64,000 nt of DNA from Dromiciops gliroides. Lineage: Eukaryota; Chordata; Mammalia; Microbiotheria; Microbiotheriidae. Positions 44,480 to 57,914 of this stretch are shown here, one piece after another. The notes below the pieces were generated by a model, which saw only the letters and a list, made by a program, of their open reading frames with translations, was not told the origin of the DNA and did no database searches. The DNA is taken from NCBI RefSeq assembly GCF_019393635.1, contig NC_057863.1, positions 571,074,784 to 571,138,783 on the forward strand, given 5' to 3'. Made by a program: the position numbers and the translations under genes. The stretch's first letter is position 1; every line of letters starts with the position of its first letter.

Positions 44480-45735
44480 ATCTTTTTGCTTTTCAAGAAT
44501 CAAATTAATGGTTTGTCTATTTTATTATTCTTTAAAATATATTTTAGTTTAATTTATTATTTCAATAGTGTTTTTGTTTTTAATTTTGTTAACCTTTACT
44601 TTGAGTTATAGGATTTGCATTTAGATGTTTAATTAGAATTTTAAAATTCATTAGTTTTCTAGTATTTTTATATTCTCACTTCATTAATCTCTCTCTCTCA
44701 TTAATAAAAATGTTTAGAGATTTAATTTTTCCACTAAGAACTGCTTTGGTTACATCCCCAAAATTTCAGTATGTTGTCTCATAGTTGTCATTATCTTTAG
44801 TGAAATTATCTATCATTTCTATGATTTCTTTTTTGATCCAACAATTATTTAGAATTAAATTATTTAATCTGTAGTTGATTTTAATACTTTTTAAACTGTC
44901 ATTTATTTAATATAATTTATTGCATTGTGGTTGGTAAAGGATGTATATGATATTTCTGCTTTTGTGTATGAGGTTTTTAATGTCCTAAAGAATGACTGCC
45001 TTTGTGTAAAAGTGCCATGTACAACTGAGAAATAAGTATAGTCCTTTTTCTTTTCATTCAGCAATCTACAGAGGTCTATCATATCTATTTTCTTTTATAA
45101 TTTTGGGGTTTTTTTAAGTATCTTTCTTGTCTATTTTAAAAATTATATTTATCTAGGGCTGATGAGAGATAAAATATAGTTATATAGTTATTATTTTAGT
45201 TTTGCTGTTTATTTCTCCTTGTAAATTTTTTCCCTTTAAGTATTTAGAAATGATGCTATTTAGTACATATATGTTAACCACTGAAATCAATTCATTGCCT
45301 ATATTATCTTTTAGCAAGATGTGGTTTTCCTCTTTATCACTTTTAATTAAGGTTATTTTTGTTATTGCCTTGTCTGAGATCATGGTTGTTACTACTCCTA
45401 CTTTTTTATGTGTTCAACTAATGAATAATAGACTTTGCTCCAACTCCTTATTTTAACTCTCCATAAATCTTTATGCTTTAGCTATGTTTCTTTTAAGCAA
45501 CATATTAGTGAATTTACTTACCAATCCCATTTTGCTATTTTTTTCATATTATGAATGAGTTTACCCCATTCACATTCACAATTATGATAGTTAATTCTTT
45601 CCATCCTATTCTTAATATTTTTTCTTTCTCTACTCCTTTCTTTTTATTTATTTCAATTTGCTATTGTTTTAATTTTTAAATATTTTTTTCTATTCTCTTT
45701 CCAAGCTTAAGGTTTATTTTACTTATGATAAATTT

Positions 45736-45930
45736 TGTTGTTGTTCAGTTGTTTCAGTTGTGTTTGACTCTTCATGATTCCATTTGGATTTTTTTTTTTG
45801 GCAAAGATAGTAGAGGCAGGGTTAGGTGACTTGCCCAGGGTCACACAGTAAGTGTCTGGGGTCAGATATGAGCTCAGGTCTTCTTGACTACAGGCCTGGC
45901 GCTCTATTCACTGTACCACCTAGCTGCCCT
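45736..45930 (-). mobile_element. Long SINE (MAR1-like) inside L1
   Basis: Antisense copy with a T-run in the middle and about 50 bp missing after ggcaaagatag. Confidence 0.88.
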
Positions 45931-46134
45931 GAGTTTACCCTGGCTCCTACTCTCCTCTGGCCCCCTTCTTGTTCCTGTCTATACTCTTGTTGAACTTAGT
46001 GTTTGCGTGTATTCTACCCTCTTTGAAAAGATTAGATAAAAATGAAGTTTAGGTGACCACTGCTCCCTCCAACTCCTTTCATATTCATATATACTTGTAC
46101 TAGCATACCCTGATTATGCGTGAACAAATAGAGG

Positions 46135-46195
46135 AATGAGCTGGAGAAGGAAATGACAAACCACTCCAGTATCTTTACTAAGAAAACCAAACTAG
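46135..46195 (+). mobile_element. Long SINE fragment
   Basis: Only the tgagctggagaaggaaatga...ccactccagtatctttac core remains. Confidence 0.8.
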
Positions 46196-46344
46196 AAGCA
46201 AAGAAAAAAGGAATAAGCAAAAGGTGAAGATCTCTGAAAAAAACTTTTCTTCTTAATAAAAAACCATGATTTGGGGCTGCCCTGCTGCAGAGGTCATCCT
46301 CTTCCAGTGCTCCAAAATTCTATGATTTTGTGGCTGTGTCTTTT

Positions 46345-46420
46345 TGCCTCTAGTACTTAGAACAATGCCCGGTACATAGTGGGCACTTAAATGTTTATTA
46401 AATTGAATTTCCCCCCAACT
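46345..46420 (+). mobile_element. L2/MIR 3' tail
   Basis: ctctagtacttagaacaatg, cccggtacatagtgggcact, aaatgtttattaaattgaa. Confidence 0.65.
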
Positions 46421-46604
46421 CTGTGGCTGCCTCTCCTTTTTAGGTACCCAGTGGCCTTCTGATTATTAATCCCTTTCACTAAAAAAAACCACGAAAGAAT
46501 CTTATTATTATCAGCAATTATTTAATATTCAATAAAATCATGTTATATGGATTCCTTATAAATCATTATTAATAAATACTTATTATTTTTATTATTATGC
46601 CAAT

Positions 46605-46826
46605 AACAATAGCCAGAATTTATATATCATTTTAAGGTTTGTAAAGTATTTTACATGCTATTTTACTTGATCCTTACAATAACTTTGTGAAGTAGATGGT
46701 ATTATTATCGACAAGGAAATTGAGACTGAGAGATTGAATGTTTTGTCCAAGGTCACATTGCTAATAAGTGTCTGAGGTAGGTGACTTCAATAACCTATTA
46801 GGAAATAGCTCTATCCAGCTGCCCCT
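46605..46826 (-). mobile_element. MIR-like old SINE
   Basis: tttaaggtttgtaaagtatt, gatccttacaataactttgt, gaaattgagactgagagatt, ccaaggtcacattgctaata, ending in ccagctgcccc. Confidence 0.7.
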
Positions 46827-47099
46827 AAATGGGAGCAATGGTAGGCTGATAAAATTATTCCTTTTGTGTGAATGAATTTCTTCACATTGATTTTTTTTGG
46901 TATTTATATTTTGAACCTGATCTCTAATTATCCTTATAAAGAAATTCTTTGCACTAACAACCAGGTGGAGAATTAGTTTTTGTTCCTGAAATCACACCAT
47001 TGTGACTTTTAAGGCTTATCTTTACCACACACCTGATTTAACACGTGTTGATTACTTTGGGGCAGGATGAGCAGGGCAGGTTATTTGAGAGCTCGATCA

Positions 47100-47265
47100 A
47101 AAAAAAATCACAAAATCATAGATATTGTGCGGAAAGAGACCTTAGAAACTATCTAATATGATTACCTCATTTTATAGATAAGAACACAGAGATTCAGAGA
47201 AGTTGTGATTTCCTCAAGTTCACATAGCTAGTTAGTGCAGAGCCAGGTCTTTTATTTTGAAAATT
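47100..47265 (-). mobile_element. MIR-type old SINE
   Basis: ttagaaactatctaatatga, cattttatagataagaacac, ttcacatagctagttagtgc. Confidence 0.6.
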
Positions 47266-47385
47266 AACATGGGAGTAGCACCAGGGCAAAAGATGGACAT
47301 TAACACTGATTACAGATACTGGAGGACTAATAAGGGAACAGAGAAAAACTATTGATTTGAGTTGAATGTTTAAAAGTCAAATTAA

Positions 47386-47528
47386 GGGTCGGCTAGGTGG
47401 TGCAGTGGATAAAGCACCGACCCTGGATTCAGGAGTACCTGAGTTCAAATCTGGCCTCAGACAATAACACTTACCAGCTCTGTGACCCTGGGCAAGTCAC
47501 TTAACCCCCATTTCCCCGCAAAAAAAAA
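47386..47528 (+). mobile_element. Short SINE (WSINE1-like)
   Basis: Sense copy with A tail. TSD aaaagtcaaattaa (47372-47385) and aaaagtcatattaa (47529-47542), one mismatch. Confidence 0.95.
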
Positions 47529-47711
47529 AAAAGTCATATTAAACAGTATCAGTTATTCAAAGCAATTGCCTTTTTGTAAATATGTGTTGAATGGATGATA
47601 TATAACAATTATGGAGGCTATTAAAGGTGTTAGATTAACCTGACTAGATTTTACTTCATCATAACTCCAAACTTCACTTTCTCTGTCTGTGTGTATACTT
47701 GTGAGAGAGGT

Positions 47712-47950
47712 AGAGTAATGGGTAAAGCTCTGAACTTAGAGTAAAAAAATCTCCTGGGTTCAAATCCTGCCTAAGACACTGGCTGTGTGTCCTTGGGATA
47801 GTCATTTAATCTGCCTAAATTTCAGTTTCTTCAACTATAAAATGGAGATAACAGCCATATTCCAGAGTTATTGTGAGGATCAAAAGAACTTATGTATATA
47901 TGAAAAACACTTTGCAAAACTTGAAAGTGCTATAAAAAGGTAAACTATGT
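47712..47950 (+). mobile_element. tRNA-headed MIR-type SINE
   Basis: ctcctgggttcaaatcctgc, tgtgtccttgggatagtcat, ttgtgaggatcaaaagaact, ctttgcaaaacttgaaagtg. Confidence 0.7.
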
Positions 47951-47964
47951 ATAAAAGAAAATAA

Positions 47965-48160
47965 AAATAGTAATAGAGTTAGAGGATCTGGTTTGAAAAC
48001 CTAGTTTTGATGTATGCTACTCTTTGTGACCTTGGAGAAGTCACTTACTCTTTATGGGCCTTACTTTACTCATCTGTTAACATTAAATGGTTAGGCTATA
48101 TGATCTCTAATCTAAGTTTCCTTCTAGTTCTAGACCCCCATTATCTAGTTCTATGATACT
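47965..48160 (+). mobile_element. MIR-type SINE
   Basis: tttgtgaccttggagaagtc, gccttactttactcatctgt, gctatatgatctctaatcta, agttctatgatac. Confidence 0.65.
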
Positions 48161-48499
48161 ATTTAGTATCCATAGCATGATACTCATGTAAAATTGAGAT
48201 CTGCTTGTCTTTTTTGCCTCCAATTTTTATAAGTTATGGTGAACATTTACTTTGGCACCTTCTCTTTTCCTATGTACATGATCAGAATGAATGACTAAAA
48301 TGCTGATCTTCCTGTAAGGACTTCCCTTTTCTTATTCCCTTTCACCTACCCTCATCTCCCAGGAATTGGAAGTGAGTAACAGAAGGAAGAACTCCTATTT
48401 CTCTTGGTTACTGTTCAGTTAGAACTGAATGTCCTGTTCATTTAGTAGAGCTTTTTACATTCCATCAATGAATCAAAAAAATTCAATTCATCTCCCAAA

Positions 48500-49026
48500 G
48501 TATTTTGTATGTATTCCAGTCTCATCCATAAACAGTCCTGTGTGGGTGTTGCATTTTCTTGGAGCTGTCCCAACTGATGCCTTTTACATATAAGAATTTT
48601 TGGAAGTGTCTTTCAGTAGTCCTTGGGCACAGGTTACTAGGGACAGAGTGGACTGGAAAAAACTCGTTTGAACTTGTAGGTTGACATAAGTCTTTGAGCT
48701 TCATTGCTAGAATGCTTGGGACTTTTAACCATGACTTCATGCCTCCTGAATGCCTGTTTCATGCATCTGATTGCTTGGCAGTTTCCAGAAAGGGAGGGTA
48801 GTAGTCATATTAATGTACCATCTTTTCCATGATTAGAAAAGAAATCTGAGCCTACTTTCTTCACAAGAAATATAGACACAATTTCTGACAACACCTGCTC
48901 CTTCAAGTCTAAGAAATGAACCACAAGTTCCCTCACTGAGCCAATGTTTTTGTATATGATATGGGAACATGAAGAGAGTCTTGAAAATACAAAATCTTTG
49001 AAGACTTTGTTTCTTTTCCTGTGCAT
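48500..49026 (-). pseudogene. Unidentified protein-like relic on minus strand
   Basis: From 49026 leftwards one frame reads as protein-like for about 175 codons, with one stop at 48805-48807 and a small cluster of stops near 48620-48640. A second frame stays open at 48522-48740. It is basic and Ser-rich, with no family recognised. It could be an old retrocopy or a transposase remnant. Confidence 0.3.
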
Positions 49027-49089
49027 ATAAATATAGTAAATTTCTTTTTAACTAAGATGTCCAGAGAATGATCGATTTAGGTTAATTGG

Positions 49090-49300
49090 ATATTCTCAAA
49101 GAGATAATATAATCATAAAATGAGAAGGGCCATAAAGATCATCTCATTTTACAGAAGAGGAAACAGATCTAAAGAGGGGAAGTGACTTGTTCAAGTTCAA
49201 AGAGGCAGTAAGTTATTATTTTTTTTAGTTTTTTTTTAGGCAGAAAGTTATCAGAGCCAGGATTTGAGCACAGATCCTCTGACTCCAGTTATTAGTTATC
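49090..49300 (-). mobile_element. MIR-type old SINE
   Basis: ccataaagatcatctcattt, tacagaagaggaaacagatc, ggaagtgacttgttcaagtt, gatcctctgactccag. Confidence 0.6.
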
Positions 49301-49429
49301 AGATGAAATTTATATTAATTTTAAAACATAATTTTGCAAAAAAATCCCATAATTTTCATGTCTTTACATAATTTTCACATAATTTACATAATCATAACTA
49401 TATTTAAAAGTTTAACTTTATTTTAAACT

Positions 49430-49682
49430 TTTTATTTTAATAAACATTTTTATTTTAAATTTTGAGTTCAAAATTCTAGCCTTCCTTCCCTCCCTCCCTT
49501 CCCCCCTCCCTGAAGCAGTAAGCCATCAGTTATAGGTTATACATGGACAATCATGTAAAACATTACCATATTAGTCATTTTGTAAAAGAAAACTCAAATG
49601 AAAGAAATAAAGTGAAAAATAGCATGCTTCAGTCTGTGTTCAATCAATATCAGTTCTTTCTTTGGAGATGAATAGTATGCTT
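49430..49682 (-). mobile_element. L1 3' UTR fragment
   Basis: Same order as the left end of the L1 at 9632: ttccttccctccctcccttc, cagtaagccatcagttatag, agcatgcttcagtctgtgtt. Only the last 250 bp are present. Confidence 0.85.
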
Positions 49683-50159
49683 GTTGAATTGAATTGAAAT
49701 AGTCTTTCTCTGGGAATTGATGACAAATAATTCAGTGACAACTTTTTCACTTGTAGTTTTATCTTTATTAGAATGGTGGTTAAAGATTGGTTATTGGTTA
49801 AGTAAAACAATAAATATTGGTAAATGTTCATTATTTATACATATTAACTTGAAGAGAACATGCATTTGTAATAAGATCAAATAAACACAAATATCCAGGT
49901 ATAGATTAATTTCAGTCTCATTTTCAACTTCTTTTATCAATAACTGATGAACTAAACTTAGTTTTCCTTCTTATTCTAAGTAAGACCATTAATACCTAAA
50001 ACTTACCCACGACTTTCAGAAAAAAAAAAAAAACACTTGTAGTTTTGATATGGAAAAGTCACTCAGAATCTAAGCCCATGAAGAGCTACATGGTAATTCA
50101 GGTGTCAGGACTTAGAATGAAAAGGGTCATTTAATCTTTTAATGATAAGGTTTATAAAT

Positions 50160-50660
50160 GAATTTTATTTTTTACATTCCCTACATTTCTCCCCCCTCCT
50201 CTTAGAGAGTTGTTTCTTATAATAATAATAAGAAGAAAAAAATTTTAAAAGAAGAGGAAGAGAGAAAAATAAGCAAAATCAATCAATACATTGAAAAAAA
50301 TTGATATTATTTGCAATGTTGCACACCTGTAGACCCTCTTCCTTCCAATAGATTCATGCATATGTGGGGTGGAATTCTCATATCTCTTATTTGAAGTCAA
50401 ACTTATTCTCCTTAATTTGGCGACATTAATTCTTCACTTCCTTTGTTGTTGTTTCATTTACATTATTGCAGTCATTGTGTATATTGTTTTCTTGATTCTT
50501 CTTCACTTTGCATTTATTCAAGTTAGTTTTTATATACATCTTTGTATTCATTATAGTTATCATTTCTTACAGCACAGTAACATGTTAACATTGTATTATA
50601 TTCATGTACTGCAATTTATTTAACCATTCCCCAGTCAATGGGCATTTACTTTGAGACAGC
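50160..50660 (-). mobile_element. Old L1 3' UTR fragment
   Basis: ttttattttttacattccct, aaaatcaatcaatacattga, catgtactgcaatttattta, ccattccccagtcaatgggc. Same subfamily as 30105-30575. Confidence 0.6.
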
Positions 50661-51179
50661 CCACTTTAAGTAGTAACCACCTTTTAACTGTAGTTACTAA
50701 ACTAAGATCTCATGAAGCCCTGATTTTCAAGTGATTTTCATCTTGGATTAAGTTGCTGACTCTCCCTAAACTAGATCTTTACTTGGACTTTTATTTAAAA
50801 ATGAACTAACTAGGTGACCACATGTGTATCTGACATTTCGCCTCTGGGACTACTTCCTTATCAGGGGCCTTTTTGATTGCATATTGTCATGCCACTTATT
50901 CCTAACTCCTTTATACCTCCTTTCCCATGATGTACAGATATTTATATACAAATCTAAGATTATTCATTAACTTTGCTCAACTGTTCTCAGCAACTTCCAA
51001 TGCTGGATTTTTGAGGAAGCTTCTTTAAGTGGATATACTTTTTTCCTCTCTTAGGAGACATTTCAAACACAATAGAGCATCTAAAAAAATCACATAGTAA
51101 TTTCTTTACAGACCTCTTTTACATCCCCTAAATGTCCCCATCTTCTCTTCTCCTTTTCTTTCCTTTTTTTATTCAAAAT

Positions 51180-52620
51180 TTGTTTAAGCAAATCCCCATT
51201 TCAGCTTGTTTACTAACAATTTTGTACTTTCCTGGAAACGTAGCCTACAGAATATGCAAAATTTTAAAACCCAACAATTTATTTGACCTTTCTACATGGA
51301 ATTTGATATACAACTATTTTCTGTATACACATTTTTCTAACAGGCTATATAGCCCATAATTCTGCTTTTAGAATTCTTCTCGAAAATATTTGGTCCCTTA
51401 GATGTGTCAGTTATTAAATGCATAGGGACCCCTTTCTTGCTACCCACTTGAGGCTTCTATTTCCAGCATTGCCATATGCTTTGGTCCTGACACTTTAGCT
51501 GGGTTGTTCCTAAGCATTTTACTTTTGTTATCAGGGTTCTCTTTTAGTGATGCTATTCCTCCCACAGTCTTGTAGTTTACTCCAGGCTCAAGCTTCAGTA
51601 AAACAGTACAACTTATGAGGGCATAAAAAGTATGATTAAAAACAGCAGATTCTTGTGATGATAGATCCATCATGGAGTGCCAAGAATTCTGTAATCTCCC
51701 ATGTCATTGATAATTTCCCCAATTCACTGATTTAGTTATTCAGAGCACTTCTCCACTCAGTGCCTTGAGGGGTGTCATTTGCAATCTATAGTAAGTGATC
51801 CCCATAGCATTGCTATGGAAATAATCATGTACAAAGGCCAGGTCTAACCAATCTTGTTGGAGCAGAATGCACTTTATGCATTTTGTATTGGCATTGTTTT
51901 TGTGCTCTTTAAGAAAATGTCAGTTTTTTCACATGATAGGTGATGGTATGTATATGGGATTGCAAGGTCCTGGAAACCAATGCCTATCCCTCCAAACCTC
52001 TGAGGATCTGTGATTTCACTAGTGTCCCTCCAGTGGGTTGCAAAACCCTCCAAGTCTCTTTTTCTGTGAATCTTGCCCATATTTTTTTTCTGCAAATACT
52101 TCATAGAAGAGACACCCAAGGTATTAAGGGCTTCTTCTATTTTTATTGTTGTTTTTAGCATTTTGCAAGTTGATCTTTGTCATTTCCTTCAGGGATACTA
52201 ATGTTTTTCCATGATCCATTTCCATAATGTTTTGCTAATGAGCTAGTACTATAAACTCATGTTCCTTTTGGTTATACTCTGCATTTGGCAAAGAAGTGAA
52301 GTATTTTCTGGCTGAGGTTGTCTCTGGACTTTTTCTATTTTTGTGGTGACTGCTTCTTATAAATTTTTTTAAAGTGGTGCTAGTCAGAATCAATGTCTTT
52401 GCTTTTATCTATTTTTAGGTTTTTTTTTGCAACTGACATCTCATTTAATCTGTTCAGATTGAAGCTACTAGCATCACACAGAATATTCACATTTTTCTTC
52501 TGAGGACCATTTCAGGTACAGTCATTATAATTTGGTGTGAAGTCTCATTGTTATTCATCCCTTTCATATAGTGTCAGTTTTTTCTATGATTTGTTCTTTG
52601 ACCACTCATTATTCTGGATA
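51180..52620 (-). pseudogene. Unidentified multi-frame protein-like relic on minus strand
   Basis: Several long minus-strand stretches follow each other with shifts and few stops. Residues read as FGGIGIGFQDLAIPYTYHHL in 51874-52161. After a frame change, another frame runs across 51874 down to about 51440 with two UGA stops, and protein-like reading continues to about 51200. Together they suggest one former coding region of about 400-470 codons, broken by at least two frameshifts. I recognise no family. An old retroviral, other viral-derived or transposon gene is possible, as is a host retrocopy. Plus-strand reading gives nothing comparable. Confidence 0.35.
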
Positions 52621-52854
52621 CAATTATTTAAGTGTCCATTTAGATCTACATTTCCCCACTAGTTTTCTTGACTACTTTCAATAATTACAGTGTTTTAGAG
52701 ATAAAAATATTTTCTTTCTTCTTTTAAGCTTTACTTTCAATAAAAAGGTAAACCATGTTTTAGTTGAGCAAATATTGAAAATAGTAGAAGTTTTAAAAGC
52801 CTAGGATTAACTTCTGCCCAGACATTTTTGTTGATCTTGTTAGAAATAACAAGG

Positions 52855-54010
52855 CACTCGATTATATAGAAAACTGAGTTAAATTTACAAAAATACAAGT
52901 CATTTCCCAATTGATAAATGGTCAAAGGATATAAACAGGCAGTTTTCAGACAAATAAATTAAAACTATCTATAATTATAGGGAAAAATTGCTCTAGAACA
53001 CTATCGATCAGAGAAATGGAAATTAAAACAACTCTGAGGTATCACCTCACACCTGTCAGAGTGGCAAATATAAAAAAAGGAAAATTTTGGATGTTGGAAG
53101 AGATGTGGGAAAGCTGGGACACTAATCCGCTGTTGGTGGAGTGCTGAAAAGATCCAACCATTCTGGAGAACACTTTGGAACTATTCCCAAAAGGCTATAA
53201 AATTGTGCATACCCTTTGATCCAGTAATACCACTGCTAGGTTTATATCCTAAAGACATCTCCAAAAAGAGAAAAAGACCTATTTGTACAAAAATATTTCT
53301 GGCAGCTCTTTTTGTGGTGGCTAAGAATTTGAAATCAAAGGAATGCTCATCAGTTGGGGAATGGCTAAACAAGCTGTGGTATATGATTGTAATGGAATAT
53401 TATTGTGCTCTAAGAAATGATAAGCAGGATGATTTCAGAAAGGCCTGGAAAGACTTGTATGAACTGATGTACAGCAAAGTGAGCAGAACCAGGAGAACAT
53501 TATTCACAGAGACAGCAATATTGTTTGATGAAGAATTATAAATGACTTAACTATGGGGCAGCTAGGTGGTGCAGTGGATAGAGCACCTGCCCTGGATTCA
53601 GGAGAACCTGAGTTCAAATCCAGCCTCAGACCCTTGACACTTACTAGCTGTGTGACCCTGGGCAGGTCACTTAACCCTCATTACCCTCCAAAAAATAAAT
53701 GACAACTATTCTCAGCAACACAGTGATCCAAGACAATCCCAAAGGACTATTGATGAAGCATACTATCCACCTCCAAAGAAAGAACTGATATTGACTGAAT
53801 ACAGACTGAAGTAGGCTATTTTTCACTTTCTTTCATTTTTTCTTTTATTTGTCTTCTTGTACAAAATGACTAATATGATGTTTTACATAATTACCCATAT
53901 ATAACCCATATCTGATTGCTTACCACCTGTGAGAGGGGACAAAGGAGGGAGGCAAGGAGGGATAAAATATGGAGCCCCAAACTATATATAAAAATGTTTA
54001 TTATATAAAA
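52855..54010 (+). pseudogene. L1 LINE 3' end, ORF2 C-terminus and 3' UTR
   Basis: Sense L1. Coding similarity begins near 52890 (ccaattgataaatggtcaaa) and the last 112 codons are open (53203-53541): CIPFDPVIPLLGLYPKD, then GEWLNKLWYMIVMEYY, DFRKAWKDLYELMYSKV, and ILFDEEL before TAA. The 3' UTR (gaactgatattgactgaata, tctgattgcttaccacctgt) follows, interrupted by a SINE. RT and endonuclease regions are missing through 5' truncation. Confidence 0.88.
53555..53690 (+). mobile_element. Short SINE (WSINE1-like) inside L1 3' UTR
   Basis: Sense copy inserted just after the ORF2 stop. Flanks ataaatgacttaactat and ataaatgacaactat look like a slightly decayed TSD. Confidence 0.92.
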
Positions 54011-54021
54011 AAAGAAATAAC

Positions 54022-54260
54022 AAGGCAGCTAGGTGGCACAATGGATAAAGAGCTAGGACTAGAGGCAAGACAATCTAGTTCAAATCTTGCCTCAGACACT
54101 TATAAGCTGTAGACTATTTATTTAACCTTTGTTTACCTCATCTGTAAAAGAGGCAGAGTAGTAGTGTTTGTCTCCCAGGGTTGTTGTGAGGATCAAATGT
54201 AATTCTGTTTGTAAACAGCTTTATAAACCTAAAAGCCTATAGAAAGACTAGAAGTTATTG
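54022..54260 (+). mobile_element. tRNA-headed MIR-type SINE
   Basis: aaggcagctaggtggcacaa head, tcttgcctcagacacttata, tgttgtgaggatcaaatgta tail. Confidence 0.75.
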
Positions 54261-54649
54261 GTAGAAACTATTATTAATGAACGAATATAATTTGCTTCAC
54301 TAATTAAGAGAAAAAACTAAGGCAGAATAAAAGGATAATACTTTCCTGGGCAGTGGCAGCCAGGGACACTTTGTCAGTATTATTTGTAGAGGTACTACTT
54401 CATTGGGAGTTATGCTCAACAGAAGTGGAGAGAGACCCAAGAAAAACTCATAGTCTATTTCAGTCTGAGAGATTTTCAGTGATAGAACTCAGATTTAAAA
54501 ACAAACAAACAACAACAACAACAAAAAACAAGCTTTCTAATGCCTAAGAGAAATGTCTGGTTACCAAATCACTGGAGATCTTTAGCCAAACTTTCCCCCC
54601 CCCACTTCTATGGAGTGTTGGTCTTCCCTTTGCAAGAGAAGGGCTCCAC

Positions 54650-55405
54650 ATATGACTATCAGTGTTATCTTTGTTATAATGTTACTTATGAAATCACCTG
54701 GCCTCGATGAATTATATCCCAGAAGACCGTTGACCTGAAAGATTTGATGGTTGAGTCAATGGCAATGATTTTTTGAGAATCATAAAGAAAAGGAAAAGTC
54801 CCTTAGGACCTGAAAAGGGGAAGAAGGCAGTCTTTAAATGATTAACAGAAGAATTTGATGTAAATTCCTGGAAAAAATTCTAGAATGTTCTATTTAACAG
54901 ATAGTTTGTAAGCACTGAGTAAAGTGATTGTGACTGTGATTATTTCAAGCCAGCATGGGTTCATGTAGTCAGTTATGCTGGTATATCCGCAGTTCCCTGG
55001 TTATTGGGTTACTAGACTGATCCATCAGGGCAATGCTATAGATGTAGTTTCAGCAAGGCAGTTGACAAAGTCTCACAATATAATTGTAGACAAGATGGAA
55101 GAATGTGAATCCAATGATAGTATGATTAAATGGATTCAGAGATAGTTGGGCAACAGTATCAATTAATGCTGTGATATTAGCTCTTCACTTTGTCCTAGTG
55201 TGATCAAAATGTTTATCAATGATTTGAATGAAAATTCATGGCAGGCTTATCAGATTTGCATATGATGCCAAGCTGGGAGGGATAGCTAGTCCATTGGGGG
55301 ATAGAATTGGGATTTCAGTGGTTCTTGACAGACCTGAACAACCATTTAAGTCCAAAATGAAATTTAATAGAACTAAATATAAATTCTTACACTTAGGTTA
55401 AAAAT
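54650..55405 (+). pseudogene. CR1/L3 LINE coding fragment
   Basis: Decayed sense CR1/L3 RT-downstream sequence: ttcagcaaggcagttgacaa, gatggaagaatgtgaatcca, atgtttatcaatgatttgaa, ccaagctgggagggatagct, gaaatttaatagaactaaat. Frames are broken throughout. Confidence 0.75.
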
Positions 55406-55415
55406 CAACTGCATA

Positions 55416-55556
55416 TGGGGCAACTACATGGCACAATGGATAAAACACTGACCCTGGATTCAGGAGGATCTGAGTTCAAATCCGGTCTCAGACACTTGAC
55501 ACTTGCTAGCTGTGTGACCCTGGTCGAGTCACTTAACCCTTATTGCCCTGCCAAAA
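55416..55556 (+). mobile_element. Short SINE (WSINE1-like)
   Basis: Sense copy. The TSD aaaaatcaactgcata is a perfect 16 bp at 55400-55415 and 55557-55572. Confidence 0.95.
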
Positions 55557-55762
55557 AAAAATCAACTGCATAAGTACAGGATGGGGGTAGATATGGTTCA
55601 TTAGAAACTTGTGAAGAAACAGAGAGGTTTTTGTAGACTATAAGTTCAATAGATATATTTAACAATATATTTAATAGAGCTATTGATATTTCTATACATA
55701 TCAATGAAATATCAATATATCAGTGATATACATAATTATATAAATAAAAAAAACCTAATGTG

Positions 55763-56586
<824 letters not shown>

Positions 56587-56711
56587 ACCTAATGTGATGT
56601 TAAATTGAATTAATAAAAAAAACTTAATTTAATCATCAAAATTAATATTTTAATATTTAATAAAATATTTTTATTAATAAAAGTGATTAATGTTTAATTA
56701 ATTGACAAATT

Positions 56712-56945
56712 GATAAAAGTAGCATGGAGAGGTATATGGATTGAGTATTGGACTTGGAAACAGAAGAACTGGGTTTGGGCCTTGATTCTAATTTTTATAA
56801 GTTTTGTGACCTTGAACAAGTCACTTACCTTTTCTGAATTTCACATCTGTACAATAGAGATAATGCTATTCGCATTGCTTACTTTGCAGGGGTTTTAATG
56901 CAGCAATCATCATGCTAGCTATTCAATGTTATACAAATGTGATCT
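56712..56945 (+). mobile_element. tRNA-headed MIR-type SINE
   Basis: tattggacttggaaacagaa, ttttgtgaccttgaacaagt, catctgtacaatagagataa, atcatcatgctagctattca. Confidence 0.65.
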
Positions 56946-57099
56946 AGTAACAGTTATGAGTTAGATGATCAGAGTCATAACTGTGACAGAGTGACAGCTG
57001 AGTTTGCCCAAGAGCATCAACAAGGAGCAGAAAGGGTAGCTACACTGGGATTTGAACCATGGTCTTTATTCTTTGGGCATTACTCCTGACTCTCTGGAC

Positions 57100-57300
57100 T
57101 TTTTCACCATGGCCTTTGTAAATATTTTTTCCCTCCGCCACCACCCACCAATCCCTTTCAATTTTTTTTTTTTACGTATTATCTTTCCCCATTACATTGT
57201 AAGCTCCATGATGGAAGAAACTATCTTTCTTCGTGTATTCATATTCCCAGTGCTTAGCACAGTGCTTGGCACATAGGAAGAGCTTGCTAAATGCTTATGG
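57100..57300 (+). mobile_element. L2 LINE 3' tail
   Basis: ttacattgtaagctccatga, cccagtgcttagcacagtgc, ttggcacataggaagagctt. Confidence 0.7.
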
Positions 57301-57914
57301 TCTTGACTTGACTGTCCCTGTACCTTGTGTTTCTTTGTAGGCACCATATATTGGGAGAGCTCCTGCTCCTTCTCTGGTCCTTGACCTCTGCCTCTCTAAG
57401 GTTCCATTGCTGTTGCATGCCCCTCTTCAGAGGTCCATATTCTCTCATTTCTATGTCCCCATTTTCTCCTTTGGGGGGGTGGCAGATCAAGGGTTCAGTG
57501 ACATGCCATGGGGACATGGACTTCCTCCTCTCCTAGCATAAAGGGAAAACTATCCTATTCTTCTCTACTACATCATGTGATGCCATTAACCTGGGACCTT
57601 CACTATACCATTCCCAAAGGATACCCAAGATGAGTAGTGACTTGGGCGTGTGTTGAGTCAAGTCCAATCCTGATTCCTCCTTGCACATAAGGTGCTCTAC
57701 TATCCCAACCTATGACCAAGTCAATGGAATTTACCCGATACAAGAATACCTGGTTAGAGTCCTAGAGATGATAATCTCATTGCATTCCACCCCATTCAGG
57801 ACATTCCTGAAGTTTTGGACTGTTTTGGGAACCACCAGAAGAAAGTAGCACAAGTATAGGAAGGTGACTTGACTATGTTAATAAGGAGACTAAAAATCAA
57901 TTCATAATAGAACT

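Larger units (their letters stand above)
42455..46130 (-). pseudogene. Long, heavily decayed antisense L1 LINE
   Basis: AT-rich sequence that, read on minus, follows L1 ORF2 from the C-terminal third (left) through RT to the endonuclease side (right). Landmarks on plus: ggtcatgaatccatttggag, ccagccctgatctcctggta with tattcattaaagatattgat (RT region), cccattcacattcacaatta (endonuclease region). Two SINEs interrupt it, at 44334-44479 and 45736-45930. Stops are frequent in all frames, and it is incapable of activity. Confidence 0.75.
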
